Source: Streptomyces sp. DSM 15324 (GTDB taxonomy: Bacteria > Actinomycetota > Actinomycetes > Streptomycetales > Streptomycetaceae). From it: a stretch of DNA of 64,000 bases. The stretch is from assembly GCF_001514285.1 (NCBI RefSeq), contig NZ_KQ949025.1:65571-129570 (forward strand). Reading direction: 5' to 3'. Under the pieces are notes generated by a model. It had not been told where the DNA came from. It did not search any database and saw only the letters and a list, made by a program, of their open reading frames with translations. The translations under genes and the position numbers were made by a program. Of this stretch, positions 37,700-46,039 are shown piece after piece; position 1 is the first letter of the stretch; each line of letters begins with the position of its first letter.

Positions 37700-37724
37700 G
37701 TTCGACCATCTGACGCCTGGGTAC
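37700..37724 (+). promoter_or_regulatory. SigB/SigH-type promoter upstream of the anti-sigma/sigH operon
   Basis: GTTC (37700-37703), a 15-bp spacer, then GGGTAC (37719-37724) fits the GNNT-N14-16-GGGTA(C/T) consensus of the Streptomyces SigB/SigH family. It supports autoregulation of the operon; the transcript leader would be about 200 nt. Confidence 0.7.
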
Positions 37725-37783
37725 GTCAACCCGGCGCGCCCTCTTCCCTTTTGGGCCCGCAGACCCCTAGACACGGAGCGTGT

Positions 37784-37804
37784 TCACAGCTTTACTGTGA
37801 GTGA
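37784..37804 (+). promoter_or_regulatory. candidate BldD box and overlapping inverted repeat
   Basis: TTAC-N5-GTGA at 37792-37804 fits the BldD core TNAC-N5-GTNA. It overlaps an inverted repeat, TCACAG-N5-CTGTGA (37784-37800). BldD is known to bind the sigH promoter region in S. coelicolor. Here the assignment is by motif and synteny. Confidence 0.6.
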
Positions 37805-37931
37805 CGCCAGGGGGTTGGGGTCCGGGGACAGGACACGTGAGGGCGCGATAGCGTCACCGCTGCACCACCCACGCGTTACGCCGGGGGGCGACCCTCGGCC
37901 CCGAAAAGCTTGTACCACCTTGGAGGTGAGG

Positions 37932-38345
37932 GTGTCCCAGATCGCAGGCGAGCCCGCGACCCAGGACTTCGTGGAAGTCCGGCTGCCGGCTGCGGGTGCC
38001 TACCTGTCGGTGCTGCGGACGGCCACGGCCGGCCTCGCGGCCCGTTTGGACTTCACCCTGGACGAGATCGAGGACCTGCGCATCGCGGTGGACGAGGCCT
38101 GCGCGATCCTGCTCCAGCAGGCCGTGCCGGGCTCGGTGCTCAGCTGTGTGTTCCGGCTCGTCGACGACTCGCTCGAGGTCACCGTCTCGGCACCGACCAC
38201 CGACGGCCACGCCCCCTCGCGGGACACCTTCGCCTGGACCGTGCTGTCCGCCCTGGCGGGGAAGGTCTCCTCCGCCGTCGACGAGGACAAGACCGTTTCG
38301 ATCAGCCTCTACAAACAGCGCGGCGCGGGACCCGGGCCGGCGTGA
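37932..38345 (+). CDS. prsH: RsbW-like anti-sigma factor (serine kinase fold)
   Basis: 137 residues, HATPase_c_2 fold. The N box is LDEIEDLRIAVDEACAILL. Strands of the GHKL ATPase are visible, and the C-terminus keeps DEDKTVSISLYK. It sequesters the SigH-type sigma factor encoded immediately downstream and may be relieved by an anti-anti-sigma partner. The GTG at 37932 follows GGAGGTGAGG. The stop overlaps a GTG of the sigma gene (38342), giving coupling. The same gene has been called rshA, prsH or ushX in S. coelicolor. Confidence 0.9.
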   Translation: MSQIAGEPATQDFVEVRLPAAGAYLSVLRTATAGLAARLDFTLDEIEDLRIAVDEACAILLQQAVPGSVLSCVFRLVDDSLEVTVSAPTTDGHAPSRDTFAWTVLSALAGKVSSAVDEDKTVSISLYKQRGAGPGPA

Positions 38346-39463
38346 GGAACGGGGACGGGCCGGTGCGGGACGAGGAGCGCGGCACACGGGAGCTGCCGGC
38401 CGAGAACGATTCAGTCTCTCCGGGCGGTTCCCGACGCATGACCGCAGACGGTATCGACGGCATTCCCGAGCAGGCCAGGCCGCATCCGGAGGACGACGCC
38501 GGACACGGGGACCTGGATGCCGCGCAGGGCTCGCCCCGCAAGGGGCGGATCGGGGGCTCCCCCGGCCGGGCTGAGGACAGGGCTCGACAGAGGGCGACGG
38601 GCGGGACGATGAGCGAGCACGAGCGAGACGACGAACAGGGCGTGCCGGGCACGCAGCACGAACCCCGTGCCCAGCACGCACCCCGGAACCAGCACGAGCC
38701 GAGGGACCAGGGCGACCGCAGCGGGGCACGGGCGATGTTCGTCGAGCTGCGCGGACTGCAGGACGGCAGCCCGGAGTACGCGGAGCTGCGCAACAAGCTG
38801 GTCCGGATGCACCTGCCGCTCGTGGAGCACCTCGCGCGGCGTTTCCGCAACCGGGGCGAGCCGCTCGACGACCTCACCCAGGTCGCCACCATCGGTCTGA
38901 TCAAGTCGGTCGACCGTTTCGACCCGGACCGCGGCGTGGAGTTCTCGACCTACGCCACCCCGACGGTCGTCGGCGAGATCAAGCGCCACTTCCGCGACAA
39001 GGGCTGGGCGGTCCGCGTCCCGCGCCGGCTCCAGGAGCTGCGGCTCTCGCTCACCACGGCGACGGCGGAGCTCTCGCAGCAGCACGGCCGCTCCCCCACC
39101 GTCCATGAGCTGGCGGAGAAGCTGGCCATCTCGGAGGAGGAGGTCCTGGAGGGTCTGGAGTCCGCGAACGCGTACTCCACGCTGTCGCTGGACGTCCCCG
39201 ACACCGACGACGAGTCCCCGGCGGTCGCCGACACCCTCGGCGCGGAGGACGAGGCGCTGGAGGGCGTCGAGTACCGGGAGTCGCTCAAGCCGCTGCTGGA
39301 GGATCTCCCGCCCCGGGAGAAGCGGATCCTTCTGCTGCGCTTCTTCGGCAACATGACCCAGTCGCAGATCGCGCAGGAGGTCGGCATCTCGCAGATGCAC
39401 GTCTCCCGGCTGCTGGCGCGCACGCTGGCGCAGCTGCGGGAGAAGCTGCTGGTGGAGGAGTGA
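38342..39463 (+). CDS. sigH: SigH-type stress/developmental sigma factor (SigB family)
   Basis: 373 residues from the overlapping GTG. In-frame ATGs at 38438 and 38609 could give shorter forms; the S. coelicolor protein is reported in several sizes. The long N-terminal region (about 1-120) is disordered, with QHEPR/QHAPR repeats. The sigma core follows: region 2 (LVEHLARRFRNRGEPLDDL, DRFDPDRGVEFSTYATPTVV), region 3 (SPTVHELAEKLAISEEEVLEG) and region 4 (QSQIAQEVGISQMHVSRLLA). It controls osmotic/heat stress and sporulation genes and is bound by the upstream anti-sigma. Confidence 0.93.
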   Translation: MRNGDGPVRDEERGTRELPAENDSVSPGGSRRMTADGIDGIPEQARPHPEDDAGHGDLDAAQGSPRKGRIGGSPGRAEDRARQRATGGTMSEHERDDEQGVPGTQHEPRAQHAPRNQHEPRDQGDRSGARAMFVELRGLQDGSPEYAELRNKLVRMHLPLVEHLARRFRNRGEPLDDLTQVATIGLIKSVDRFDPDRGVEFSTYATPTVVGEIKRHFRDKGWAVRVPRRLQELRLSLTTATAELSQQHGRSPTVHELAEKLAISEEEVLEGLESANAYSTLSLDVPDTDDESPAVADTLGAEDEALEGVEYRESLKPLLEDLPPREKRILLLRFFGNMTQSQIAQEVGISQMHVSRLLARTLAQLREKLLVEE

Positions 39464-39466
39464 GGG

Positions 39467-39922
39467 CTACTCGCCCTGTGCCCTGCCGGGCCCCCGGATC
39501 CCGAGGGCCCGGGTGGTCTCGGCGTTGACGAGCAGGACCAGCGCCGCCACGGCGACGACCGCGAGGGCGATGCCCGCCGGGATCGCCATGCTGTCGGCCT
39601 GGAGCAGGTTGTAGGCCACCGGCAGCGCCATGATCTGCGTGATGACGGCGGGCCCCCGGCTCCAGCCGCGTCGGCCGAGCAGCCCGCGTGCGGCGACCAG
39701 CGGCAGCAGCGCGAGCGCCATCAGGGTCAGTCCCCCGGTGACGGCCTGCCCCCGGTCGTCCGGGTCGCCGGTGATGCCGAGGACCAGGATCCACACCCCG
39801 CCGACGAGGAGCGCCAGCCCTTCCAGACCGGCCAGCGCGGCGGCGTACGTCAGCCGGCGCGGGCGCGGCCCGGTGGTGTCCGGGGCGGTCTCGGGGGCGA
39901 GGGGAGTCTGCTCACTGCTCAC
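39467..39922 (-). CDS. four-helix integral membrane protein
   Basis: 151 residues. An approximately 25-residue Pro/Thr-rich cytoplasmic leader is followed by four hydrophobic helices. No catalytic or family motif was recognised. The GTG at 39922 gives a plausible length, but the start is uncertain because the SD-like AGGG is too close; ORF extension to 39991 looks unlike protein. It is convergent with sigH (3-bp gap). Function unknown. Confidence 0.7.
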   Translation of the reverse strand: MSSEQTPLAPETAPDTTGPRPRRLTYAAALAGLEGLALLVGGVWILVLGITGDPDDRGQAVTGGLTLMALALLPLVAARGLLGRRGWSRGPAVITQIMALPVAYNLLQADSMAIPAGIALAVVAVAALVLLVNAETTRALGIRGPGRAQGE

Positions 39923-40060
39923 CCCTGAAGGGTAGCCCGGCCCTCTCCCGAGCCCGGCGGTCCCGCACGACAGGCCCGTGTCGAGGCTCACGTCCGATCT
40001 CTTACCGCTTCCCTACCTCGGCCTGTGCCCCGGTACCACCCAGTAGGTACGCTGCACCCC

Positions 40061-41029
40061 ATGCGTGCACTCCTCGTGGTCAACCCGGCAGCAACCACCA
40101 CCAGTGCACGGACGCGTGACGTCCTCCTCCACGCGCTCGCCAGCGAGATGAAGCTGGAGGCGGTCACCACCGAGTACCGCGGGCACGCGCGCGACCTGGG
40201 CCGGCAGGCGGCGGAGAGCGGGAACACCGATCTGGTGGTGGCGCTCGGCGGCGACGGCACGGTCAACGAGGTGGTCAACGGGCTGCTGCACCACGGCCCC
40301 GACCCGGAGGGGCTGCCCGGCCTCGCGGTGGTCCCCGGCGGTTCCACCAACGTCTTCGCCCGCGCCCTGGGCCTGCCCAACGATCCGGTGGAGGCGACCG
40401 GCGCGCTGCTGGACGCCCTGCGCGAGAAGCGGGAGCGCACGGTCGGCCTGGGGCTCGCCGCGGGCACGCCGGGCACGGAGGACGAGGCGGTGCCCTCGCG
40501 CTGGTTCACCTTCAACGCCGGGCTCGGTTTCGACGCGGGGGTGGTCGGCCGGGTCGAGCAGCAGCGGGAGCGGGGCCGGAGGTCGACGCACGCCCTCTAT
40601 CTGATGCAGGCCGTGCGACAGCTCCTGGGCGAGCCGGACCGCCGGCGTGGATCGATCACGCTGGAGACGCCGGGCGCCGACCCGGTGACCGATTTGGTGC
40701 TGTCCCTGGTCTGCAACACGGCTCCGTGGACCTATCTGGGCAATCGCCCGGTGTACGCGTCACCTAAGGCCTCGTTCGATACCGGGCTCGACGTACTGGG
40801 TCTCAGCCGTCTGTCCACCGCCGCGGTTGTCCGGTATGGCACCCAGTTGCTCACTTCGTCCCCCGAGCGTGGCCCGCAGGGGAAGCATGCCCACTCATTC
40901 CATGATCTGGACCGCTTCACCTTGCATTCCAAGGTGCCCCTGCCCCTACAGATGGACGGCGACCACCTGGGGCTGCGCACGAGCGTGACGTTCACAGGCG
41001 TACGCCGTGCACTGCGTGTGATTGTGTGA
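40061..41029 (+). CDS. diacylglycerol/lipid kinase family protein
   Basis: 322 residues. The DAGK catalytic domain begins at residue 1 (MRALLVVNPAA). The ATP-binding loop is VVALGGDGTVNEVVNG, followed by LAVVPGGSTNVFARALGLP. The C-terminal beta sandwich includes FTFNAGLGFDAGVV and ends with QMDGDHLG. Family members phosphorylate diacylglycerol or other lipids in phospholipid turnover. The ATG at 40061 matches the family start; 12 upstream residues are excluded. It is monocistronic before the long wblE leader. Confidence 0.9.
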   Translation: MRALLVVNPAATTTSARTRDVLLHALASEMKLEAVTTEYRGHARDLGRQAAESGNTDLVVALGGDGTVNEVVNGLLHHGPDPEGLPGLAVVPGGSTNVFARALGLPNDPVEATGALLDALREKRERTVGLGLAAGTPGTEDEAVPSRWFTFNAGLGFDAGVVGRVEQQRERGRRSTHALYLMQAVRQLLGEPDRRRGSITLETPGADPVTDLVLSLVCNTAPWTYLGNRPVYASPKASFDTGLDVLGLSRLSTAAVVRYGTQLLTSSPERGPQGKHAHSFHDLDRFTLHSKVPLPLQMDGDHLGLRTSVTFTGVRRALRVIV

Positions 41030-41350
41030 GCAGAAAGGGCTGAAGTCCTTTCACTCGAACGTTTAGGCCAGGATCCACCCCATGGAAGTACGGCTGTGAT
41101 GTAGTCGACACCGAGGAATCAAAAAAAACTTTCCAGAAGGGGTTGTATCCGCCGCTGAGGTTTGCGAGTCTCTACGTGGCGATCGGGACGGCCCGCACCA
41201 CCAGCCTCCACTGATCACCAGAACCCCTCTTCAACTCACAGGACCACGTCGGTACATGCCGACGGGTTGGCCCTTCCCTTGTTGAGGGATTCGTGAAAGC
41301 GTTCACATTCACAAGCAACTTGCACGTAATACCAAGGAGAGGTAGCAGCC
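41030..41350 (+). promoter_or_regulatory. long upstream/leader region of wblE
   Basis: 321 bp with no gene. It is notably A/T-richer than its surroundings, with an A8 run near 41123 and a direct/inverted motif TTCACATTCACAAG just before the RBS (AAGGAGAGG). The conserved regulator behind it suggests several promoters. A GGAAT...GGTTG pair near 41115-41145 has the wrong spacing for a SigR promoter. Confidence 0.5.
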
Positions 41351-41608
41351 ATGGACTGGCGTCACAACGCCGTTTGCCGCGAGGAAGACCCCGAGCTCTT
41401 CTTCCCCATCGGCAACACCGGTCCTGCGCTGCTGCAGATCGAGGAAGCCAAGGCCGTCTGCCGTCGCTGCCCCGTCATGGATCAGTGTCTGCAGTGGGCG
41501 CTCGAGTCCGGCCAGGACTCCGGCGTCTGGGGTGGTCTCAGCGAGGACGAGCGCCGTGCCATGAAGCGTCGCGCCGCCCGCAACCGGGCCCGTCAGGCCA
41601 CCGCCTGA
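41351..41608 (+). CDS. wblE: WhiB-like iron-sulfur regulator WblE (WhiB1 orthologue)
   Basis: 85 residues. The four cluster cysteines are Cys9, Cys37, Cys40 and Cys46 (AVCRRCPVMDQC), followed by the GVWGG turn (58-62) and a basic C-terminal DNA-binding tail (RRAMKRRAARNRARQ). WhiB1/WblE proteins hold a [4Fe-4S] cluster, bind the principal sigma factor and react with nitric oxide. The gene is next to a PdtaS-like kinase, as whiB1 is next to pdtaS in Mycobacterium tuberculosis. Confidence 0.96.
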   Translation: MDWRHNAVCREEDPELFFPIGNTGPALLQIEEAKAVCRRCPVMDQCLQWALESGQDSGVWGGLSEDERRAMKRRAARNRARQATA

Positions 41609-41757
41609 CAACACCCGCCCCGCAAGCCTGAGCTTGGCGGCGCGTACAGCGTGTACGCTTCTCCCGCCCCCGAGCCGCAGCGCGCAGTACCCCCGATGCG
41701 CAGCTAATCGCTGGCAACGAGCATTCGAGCCCCGGACCCCTGAACGGTCCGGGGCTT
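41609..41757 (+). ncRNA. candidate small RNA between wblE and the PdtaS-like gene (scr5239 locus)
   Basis: About 150 nt without a gene, rich in short inverted repeats and ending at a strong intrinsic terminator. In S. coelicolor the conserved sRNA scr5239 (159 nt) maps beside SCO5239, the equivalent kinase gene. Its exact side and strand are not certain from memory. The region could also be just the wblE 3' UTR. Confidence 0.35.
41727..41757 (+). terminator. rho-independent terminator
   Basis: GCCCCGGACC and GGTCCGGGGC form a perfect 10-bp stem with a 7-base loop, followed by TT. It serves wblE and/or the candidate sRNA, and may also act on the convergent kinase gene. Confidence 0.88.
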
Positions 41758-41818
41758 CGTGCTGTGCCGCTCCGCTCTTACCCGGGGCTTACCCGGGCTG
41801 ATCCGCGATTGTCCGGGG

Positions 41819-43294
41819 TTACTTCTGCGCCCGTACCGGGAGGTCCAGGATCACCTGGGTGCCGCGGTCCGGCGCCGGGACCATGTCGAACGCCCCGCCC
41901 AACTCTCCCTCCACCAGCGTCCGTACGATCTGCAGGCCGAGGTTGCCGGAGGTGTGCGGGTCGAAGCCCTCGGGCAGGCCCACGCCGTCGTCCTGGACGG
42001 TGACCAGGAGGCGGGCCTCCTTCGACGTGCCGCCGCGGACCGCCGAGACCTCGACCGTGCCGGTGTCGCCCTCGCGGAAGCCGTGCTCCAGCGCGTTCTG
42101 CAGGATCTCGGTGAGGACCATGGACAGCGGGGTGGCCACCTCCGCGTCCAGGATGCCGAAGCGGCCGGTGCGCCGGCCCGTCACCTTGCCCGGCGAGATC
42201 TCCGCGACCATCGCCAGCACCCGGTCGGCGATCTCGTCGAACTCCACGCGCTCGTCCAGGTTCTGGGACAGCGTCTCATGCACGATCGCGATCGAGCCGA
42301 CCCGGCGCACGGCCTCCTCCAGCGCCTCCCGGCCGCGCTCCGACTCGATCCGGCGGGCCTGGAGCCGCAGCAGTGCGGCGACCGTCTGCAGGTTGTTCTT
42401 CACCCGGTGGTGGATCTCCCGGATGGTGGCGTCCTTGGTGATCAACTCGCGTTCGCGGCGGCGCAGTTCGGTGACGTCCCGGAGCAGCACGAGCGAACCG
42501 ATGCGGGTGCCCTTGGGCTTGAGCGGGATCGTGCGGAACTGGATGACCCCGTCGTTGGCCTCGATCTCGAACTCGCGGGGCGCCCAGCCGCTGGCGACCT
42601 TGGCCAGGGCCTCGTCCACCGGGCCCCGGGTGGGAGCGAGTTCGGCGGTGGTCTGCCCGAGGTGGTGGCCGAGCAGGTCGGAGGCGAGGCCCATGCGGTG
42701 GTAGGCGGAGAGCGCGTTCGGGGAGGCGTACTGGACGATGCCGTCGCCGTCGACGCGGATCAGGCCGTCGCCCACCCGGGGGGCGGCGTCCATGTCCATC
42801 TGCTGCCCGGCGAAGGGGAAGGAGCCGGCCGCGATCATCTGGGCCAGGTCGGAGGCGGACTGGAGGTAGGTCAGCTCCAGCCGGCTCGGGGTGCGCACGG
42901 TGAGCAGATTGGTGTTGCGGGCGATGACGCCGAGGACGCGCCCCTCGCGCCGTACGGGGATGGACTCGACCCGTACGGGGACCTCTTCACGCCATTCCGG
43001 GTCGCCTTCGCGCACGATCCGGCCCTCGTCCAGGGCGGCGTCGAGCAGGGGGCGACGGCCGCGCGGGACGAGGTGGCCGACCATGTCGTCCTGGTAGGAG
43101 GTGGGCCCGGTGTTGGGGCGCATCTGGGCCACGGAGACATAGCGGGTGCCGTCGCTGGTGGGCACCCACAGCACCAGGTCGGCGAAGGAGAGGTCGGAGA
43201 GCAGCTGCCACTCCGAGACCAGCAGGTGGAGCCACTCGAGGTCGGAGTCGTCGAGGGCGGTGTGCTGGCGTACGAGTTCGTTCATGGAGGGCAC
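41819..43294 (-). CDS. pdtaS: PdtaS-like soluble sensor histidine kinase (GAF-PAS-HisKA_2)
   Basis: 491 residues with no membrane helix. An N-terminal GAF domain (about 20-160) and a PAS domain (about 175-290; DGIVQYASPNALSAYHRMG) lead to HisKA_2 with IREIHHRVKNNLQTVAALL. An HATPase_c domain follows with EILQNALEHGF and DDGVGLPEG. This is the PdtaS architecture; such kinases signal to ANTAR RNA-binding regulators. The GTG at 43294 or ATG at 43285 could start it; neither has an SD, and a TACGCT -10-like element just upstream hints at a leaderless mRNA. It is convergent with wblE. Confidence 0.9.
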   Translation of the reverse strand: MPSMNELVRQHTALDDSDLEWLHLLVSEWQLLSDLSFADLVLWVPTSDGTRYVSVAQMRPNTGPTSYQDDMVGHLVPRGRRPLLDAALDEGRIVREGDPEWREEVPVRVESIPVRREGRVLGVIARNTNLLTVRTPSRLELTYLQSASDLAQMIAAGSFPFAGQQMDMDAAPRVGDGLIRVDGDGIVQYASPNALSAYHRMGLASDLLGHHLGQTTAELAPTRGPVDEALAKVASGWAPREFEIEANDGVIQFRTIPLKPKGTRIGSLVLLRDVTELRRRERELITKDATIREIHHRVKNNLQTVAALLRLQARRIESERGREALEEAVRRVGSIAIVHETLSQNLDERVEFDEIADRVLAMVAEISPGKVTGRRTGRFGILDAEVATPLSMVLTEILQNALEHGFREGDTGTVEVSAVRGGTSKEARLLVTVQDDGVGLPEGFDPHTSGNLGLQIVRTLVEGELGGAFDMVPAPDRGTQVILDLPVRAQK

Positions 43295-43550
43295 GTGTGC
43301 GAGCGTACCCGTGGGTCTGTCCCTGGCCTAAAAACGCCGATACCGCCGGAGGGCCGGCCGGGAAGAACACCCGCGGGCCGCGGCGCCTAGGAGGGACCCT
43401 CAGCCCTCCCGGCACCGCAGCCCGGAGCAATATCGACCACGGGGTGTGCGGTCCCGTCGGCCGAAAGGTGAGGAGCCGGGGCAGTCAGGGCAGAGAGCAC
43501 CGGTCCCTCGGTCCGCCCTCCTGTGCGGGGAGAACGGAAGTCGGTTTCAT

Positions 43551-43568
43551 TGTGGACTAGACCACTAG
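43551..43568 (+). promoter_or_regulatory. DasR (dre) site, distal, nagB
   Basis: TGTGGACTAGACCACTAG contains a pseudopalindrome differing at one core position from the dre consensus ACTGGTCTAGACCACT (on the other strand). It lies about 150 bp before nagB. Confidence 0.75.
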
Positions 43569-43675
43569 GTGTGTCCATGCCCCCACCGTTCACAACGCAG
43601 CCTAGCCTGTGCGGGTTCCTCCACGGACTGAGATGCGGGGAGCAATTTCACCTGCCTCTGATAAATTGACCCTGG

Positions 43676-43691
43676 ATTGGTCTAAACCACT
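43676..43691 (+). promoter_or_regulatory. DasR (dre) site, proximal, nagB
   Basis: ATTGGTCTAAACCACT differs from the dre consensus at two positions. It is 22 bp upstream of the nagB GTG, where DasR would block initiation; glucosamine 6-phosphate would release it. Confidence 0.85.
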
Positions 43692-43713
43692 CAGTTCAGA
43701 ACGGCAGGTCAGC

Positions 43714-44499
43714 GTGGAAGTTGTCATCGTTCCGGATGCCAGGTCGGGTGGCGAACTGATCGCCGAGGCCATGGCGGAGCTGCTGCGGCGCAAGCCCGAC
43801 GCCCTGCTGGGCGTGGCCACCGGCTCCACCCCGCTGCCCGTCTACCAGGCGCTGGCGGCCAAGGTACGGGCCGGGGAGGCGGACATCTCCCGGGCCCGGA
43901 TCGCCCAGCTCGACGAGTACGTGGGGCTGCCCGCCGACCACCCCGAGTCCTACCGCTCGGTGCTGCGGCGCGAGGTGCTGGAGCCGCTGGGCATCGGCAT
44001 GGAGGCGTTCCTCGGGCCCGACGGCACGGCCGAGGACATACGGGCCGCCTCCCAGGCGTACGACGCGGCGCTCGCCGCCGCCGGCGGGGTGGACCTCCAG
44101 CTGCTGGGGATCGGGACCGACGGGCACATCGGGTTCAACGAGCCGTGTTCCTCGCTGGCCTCGCGGACCCGGATCAAGACGCTGACCGAGCAGACCCGGG
44201 TGGACAACGCGCGCTTCTTCGACGGGGACATCGCGCAGGTGCCGCACCATGTGATCACCCAGGGGATCGGGACGATCCTGGAGGCCCGGCACCTGGTGCT
44301 GCTGGCGACCGGGGAGAACAAGGCGGACGCGGTGGCGGCCACGGTGGAGGGGCCGCTTGCCGCGGTGTGCCCGGCCTCGGCGCTCCAGTTGCATCCGCAT
44401 GCGACGGTCGTGGTGGACGAGGGGGCGGCGTCCAAGCTGAAGCTTGCGGACTACTTTCGGCACACGTTTGTCAACAAGCCGGAGTGGCAGGGGATCTAG
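43714..44499 (+). CDS. nagB: glucosamine-6-phosphate deaminase
   Basis: 261 residues. It converts glucosamine 6-phosphate to fructose 6-phosphate and ammonia, the last step of N-acetylglucosamine catabolism. Motifs: GVATGSTPLPVYQALAA, QLDEYVGL (catalytic Asp), LLGIGTDGHIGFNEP and the ring-opening His in HVITQGIGTIL. The GTG at 43714 gives VEVVIVPDA, the family N-terminus. Two dre sites upstream put it under DasR. Its substrate is DasR's inducer, so it also lowers the signal. Confidence 0.96.
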   Translation: MEVVIVPDARSGGELIAEAMAELLRRKPDALLGVATGSTPLPVYQALAAKVRAGEADISRARIAQLDEYVGLPADHPESYRSVLRREVLEPLGIGMEAFLGPDGTAEDIRAASQAYDAALAAAGGVDLQLLGIGTDGHIGFNEPCSSLASRTRIKTLTEQTRVDNARFFDGDIAQVPHHVITQGIGTILEARHLVLLATGENKADAVAATVEGPLAAVCPASALQLHPHATVVVDEGAASKLKLADYFRHTFVNKPEWQGI

Positions 44500-44502
44500 G
44501 GG

Positions 44503-44540
44503 AAGGGGGCGGGGGCTTCGCCCGCCGCCCCCACCCCCTT
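44503..44540. terminator. terminator between convergent nagB and nagZ-like genes
   Basis: GGGGGCGGGGGC, a TTCG loop and CCCGCCGCCCCC form a very GC-rich hairpin in the 51-bp gap. It probably acts for both genes. Confidence 0.7.
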
Positions 44541-44550
44541 CGTCGCGGGC

Positions 44551-46032
44551 CTACGCCCCGGCGATCGCCTCCGCCGCCGCCCTGCCGCAGACCCGTGCCG
44601 CGCCGTGAGTCGCCAGGTGCGGCAGGCCCCGGGGCGGGGACTGGGGGACGCCCATTTCCACCACGATCGTGTCGGGGCGGGCCGTCAGGAGGGTGTCCAG
44701 GGCTGCCGACATCCAGGGGTGGCGGTGTTCGTCGCGGACCACGGCCACGATGCGCCGCTCGCCCGCTGCGGCCAGGATCGCCGGGGCGGTGTTCTCAGCG
44801 GTGAAGCTGCCCGCGCGCGTGCCGGGGAGCAGCCGGTCCAGCTCGGGCGCCACTCCCCAGGGGGTCTCGCTGCCCACCGCGATGTTGGCGACCGGGGTGA
44901 GGGCCGCGACGTAGGGAGGGGCGGTGAGCGGGGTGAAGCCGTCCGCGCCGGTGACGCGGAGGGCGCGGCGGGCGGCCGTCAGACCGATGTCCGGCTCGGG
45001 GGCGCCGGTCCCGCCGGGAGCCGTGGCCGTCCAGCGGGCCAGGCAGCGTACCCGCTCGGCCGCGTCGGCCAGGCGTTCCTCGGGGAGTTCTCCGGTGCGT
45101 ACGGCGGTGACCAGGGCGTCGCGCAGACGCCGTACCGTCGCGTCGTCCTGGAGGCCGCCGCCCACGCAGATCGCGTCGGCGCCGGCGGCGATCGCGAGGA
45201 CGCTGCCGCGCTCGATGCCGTAGGTCGCGGCCACCGCCTGCATCTCCATGCCGTCGGTGACGATCAGGCCCTGGTAGCCGAGGTCGCGGCGGAGCAGGTC
45301 GGTGAGGATCGGGCGGGACAACGTTGCCGGGCGCACCGGATCCAGGGCGGGGACCAGGATGTGGGCGCTCATGACCGCCTTCGTGCCGGCGCCGGTGGCC
45401 GCGAGGAAGGGGATCAGTTCGCGTGCGGTGAGGGCCTCGGCCGGGATGTCGATGCGCGGGAGCGCGTGGTGGGAGTCGACGGCCGTGTCGCCGTGGCCCG
45501 GGAAGTGCTTGGTGCAGGCCGCCACGCCCGCGGACTGAAGGCCGGTGACGTAGGCGGCGGTGTGCCGGGCGACCAGGGCGGGGTCGGCGCCGAAGGAGCG
45601 CACGCCGATGACCGGGTTCGCCGGGTTGGAGTTGACGTCGGCGGACGGGGCCCAGTTGAGGTTGACCCCGCACTCCGCGAGCCGGCGGCCCAGTTCGTGG
45701 GCCACCCTGCGGGTCAGGTCGACGTCGTCCACCGCGCCGAGCGCGTAGTTGCCGGGGAAGGAGGAGCCGGTGCGCACCTCCAGGCGGGTGACGTCCCCGC
45801 CCTCCTCGTCGACGGCGACCAGGACGTCGTCGCGTTCCGCGCGCAACTGGGCTGTGAGGGAGGCGAGTTGTTCCGGGGAGGCGATGTTGCGGCCGAACAG
45901 GCCGACCGAGGCCAGGCCCTCGCCGAGGCGGCGCAGCAGCCAGTCGGGGGCGGTGGTGCCGGGAAATCCCGGCTGGAGGACGGTGAGCGCGTCACGGGTG
46001 AGGGTGTCCGTGCCGCGGGCGAGTGTGGTCAT
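44551..46032 (-). CDS. glycoside hydrolase family 3 beta-N-acetylglucosaminidase (NagZ-like)
   Basis: 493 residues. The GH3 domain carries the NagZ signature KHFPGHGDTAVDSH (catalytic His/Asp) and the nucleophile Asp in VTDGMEMQAV. A C-terminal domain (about 345-493) is extra relative to short NagZ. There is no signal peptide, so it acts in the cytoplasm, cleaving chitobiose imported by DasABC into GlcNAc. It is last in the dasBC cluster, starting 7 bp after dasC. From recall this is the conserved DasABC-linked enzyme. Confidence 0.92.
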   Translation of the reverse strand: MTTLARGTDTLTRDALTVLQPGFPGTTAPDWLLRRLGEGLASVGLFGRNIASPEQLASLTAQLRAERDDVLVAVDEEGGDVTRLEVRTGSSFPGNYALGAVDDVDLTRRVAHELGRRLAECGVNLNWAPSADVNSNPANPVIGVRSFGADPALVARHTAAYVTGLQSAGVAACTKHFPGHGDTAVDSHHALPRIDIPAEALTARELIPFLAATGAGTKAVMSAHILVPALDPVRPATLSRPILTDLLRRDLGYQGLIVTDGMEMQAVAATYGIERGSVLAIAAGADAICVGGGLQDDATVRRLRDALVTAVRTGELPEERLADAAERVRCLARWTATAPGGTGAPEPDIGLTAARRALRVTGADGFTPLTAPPYVAALTPVANIAVGSETPWGVAPELDRLLPGTRAGSFTAENTAPAILAAAGERRIVAVVRDEHRHPWMSAALDTLLTARPDTIVVEMGVPQSPPRGLPHLATHGAARVCGRAAAEAIAGA

Positions 46033-46039
46033 CGGGGCG

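Larger units (their letters stand above)
43295..43713. other. divergent region between the kinase and nagB
   Basis: 419 bp with no supported gene. It holds the kinase promoter on the left and two DasR sites on the right (43551-43568 and 43676-43691). The stretch 43380-43530 shows nothing recognisable. Confidence 0.6.

Noticed and set aside
41113..41146. SigR-type promoter GGAAT...GTT before wblE
   Set aside because: The spacer is 22 bp, longer than the 18-19 bp SigR spacing.
41293..41350. Leader peptide before wblE beginning GTGAAAGCG
   Set aside because: The frame does not stop before the wblE start and runs on into the gene, so it is not a discrete leader.
41640..41757. tRNA-like look (ATTCGAGCCC resembling a T-loop)
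   Set aside because: No acceptor stem, anticodon arm or CCA-compatible pairing; the sequence is better explained as a terminator hairpin.
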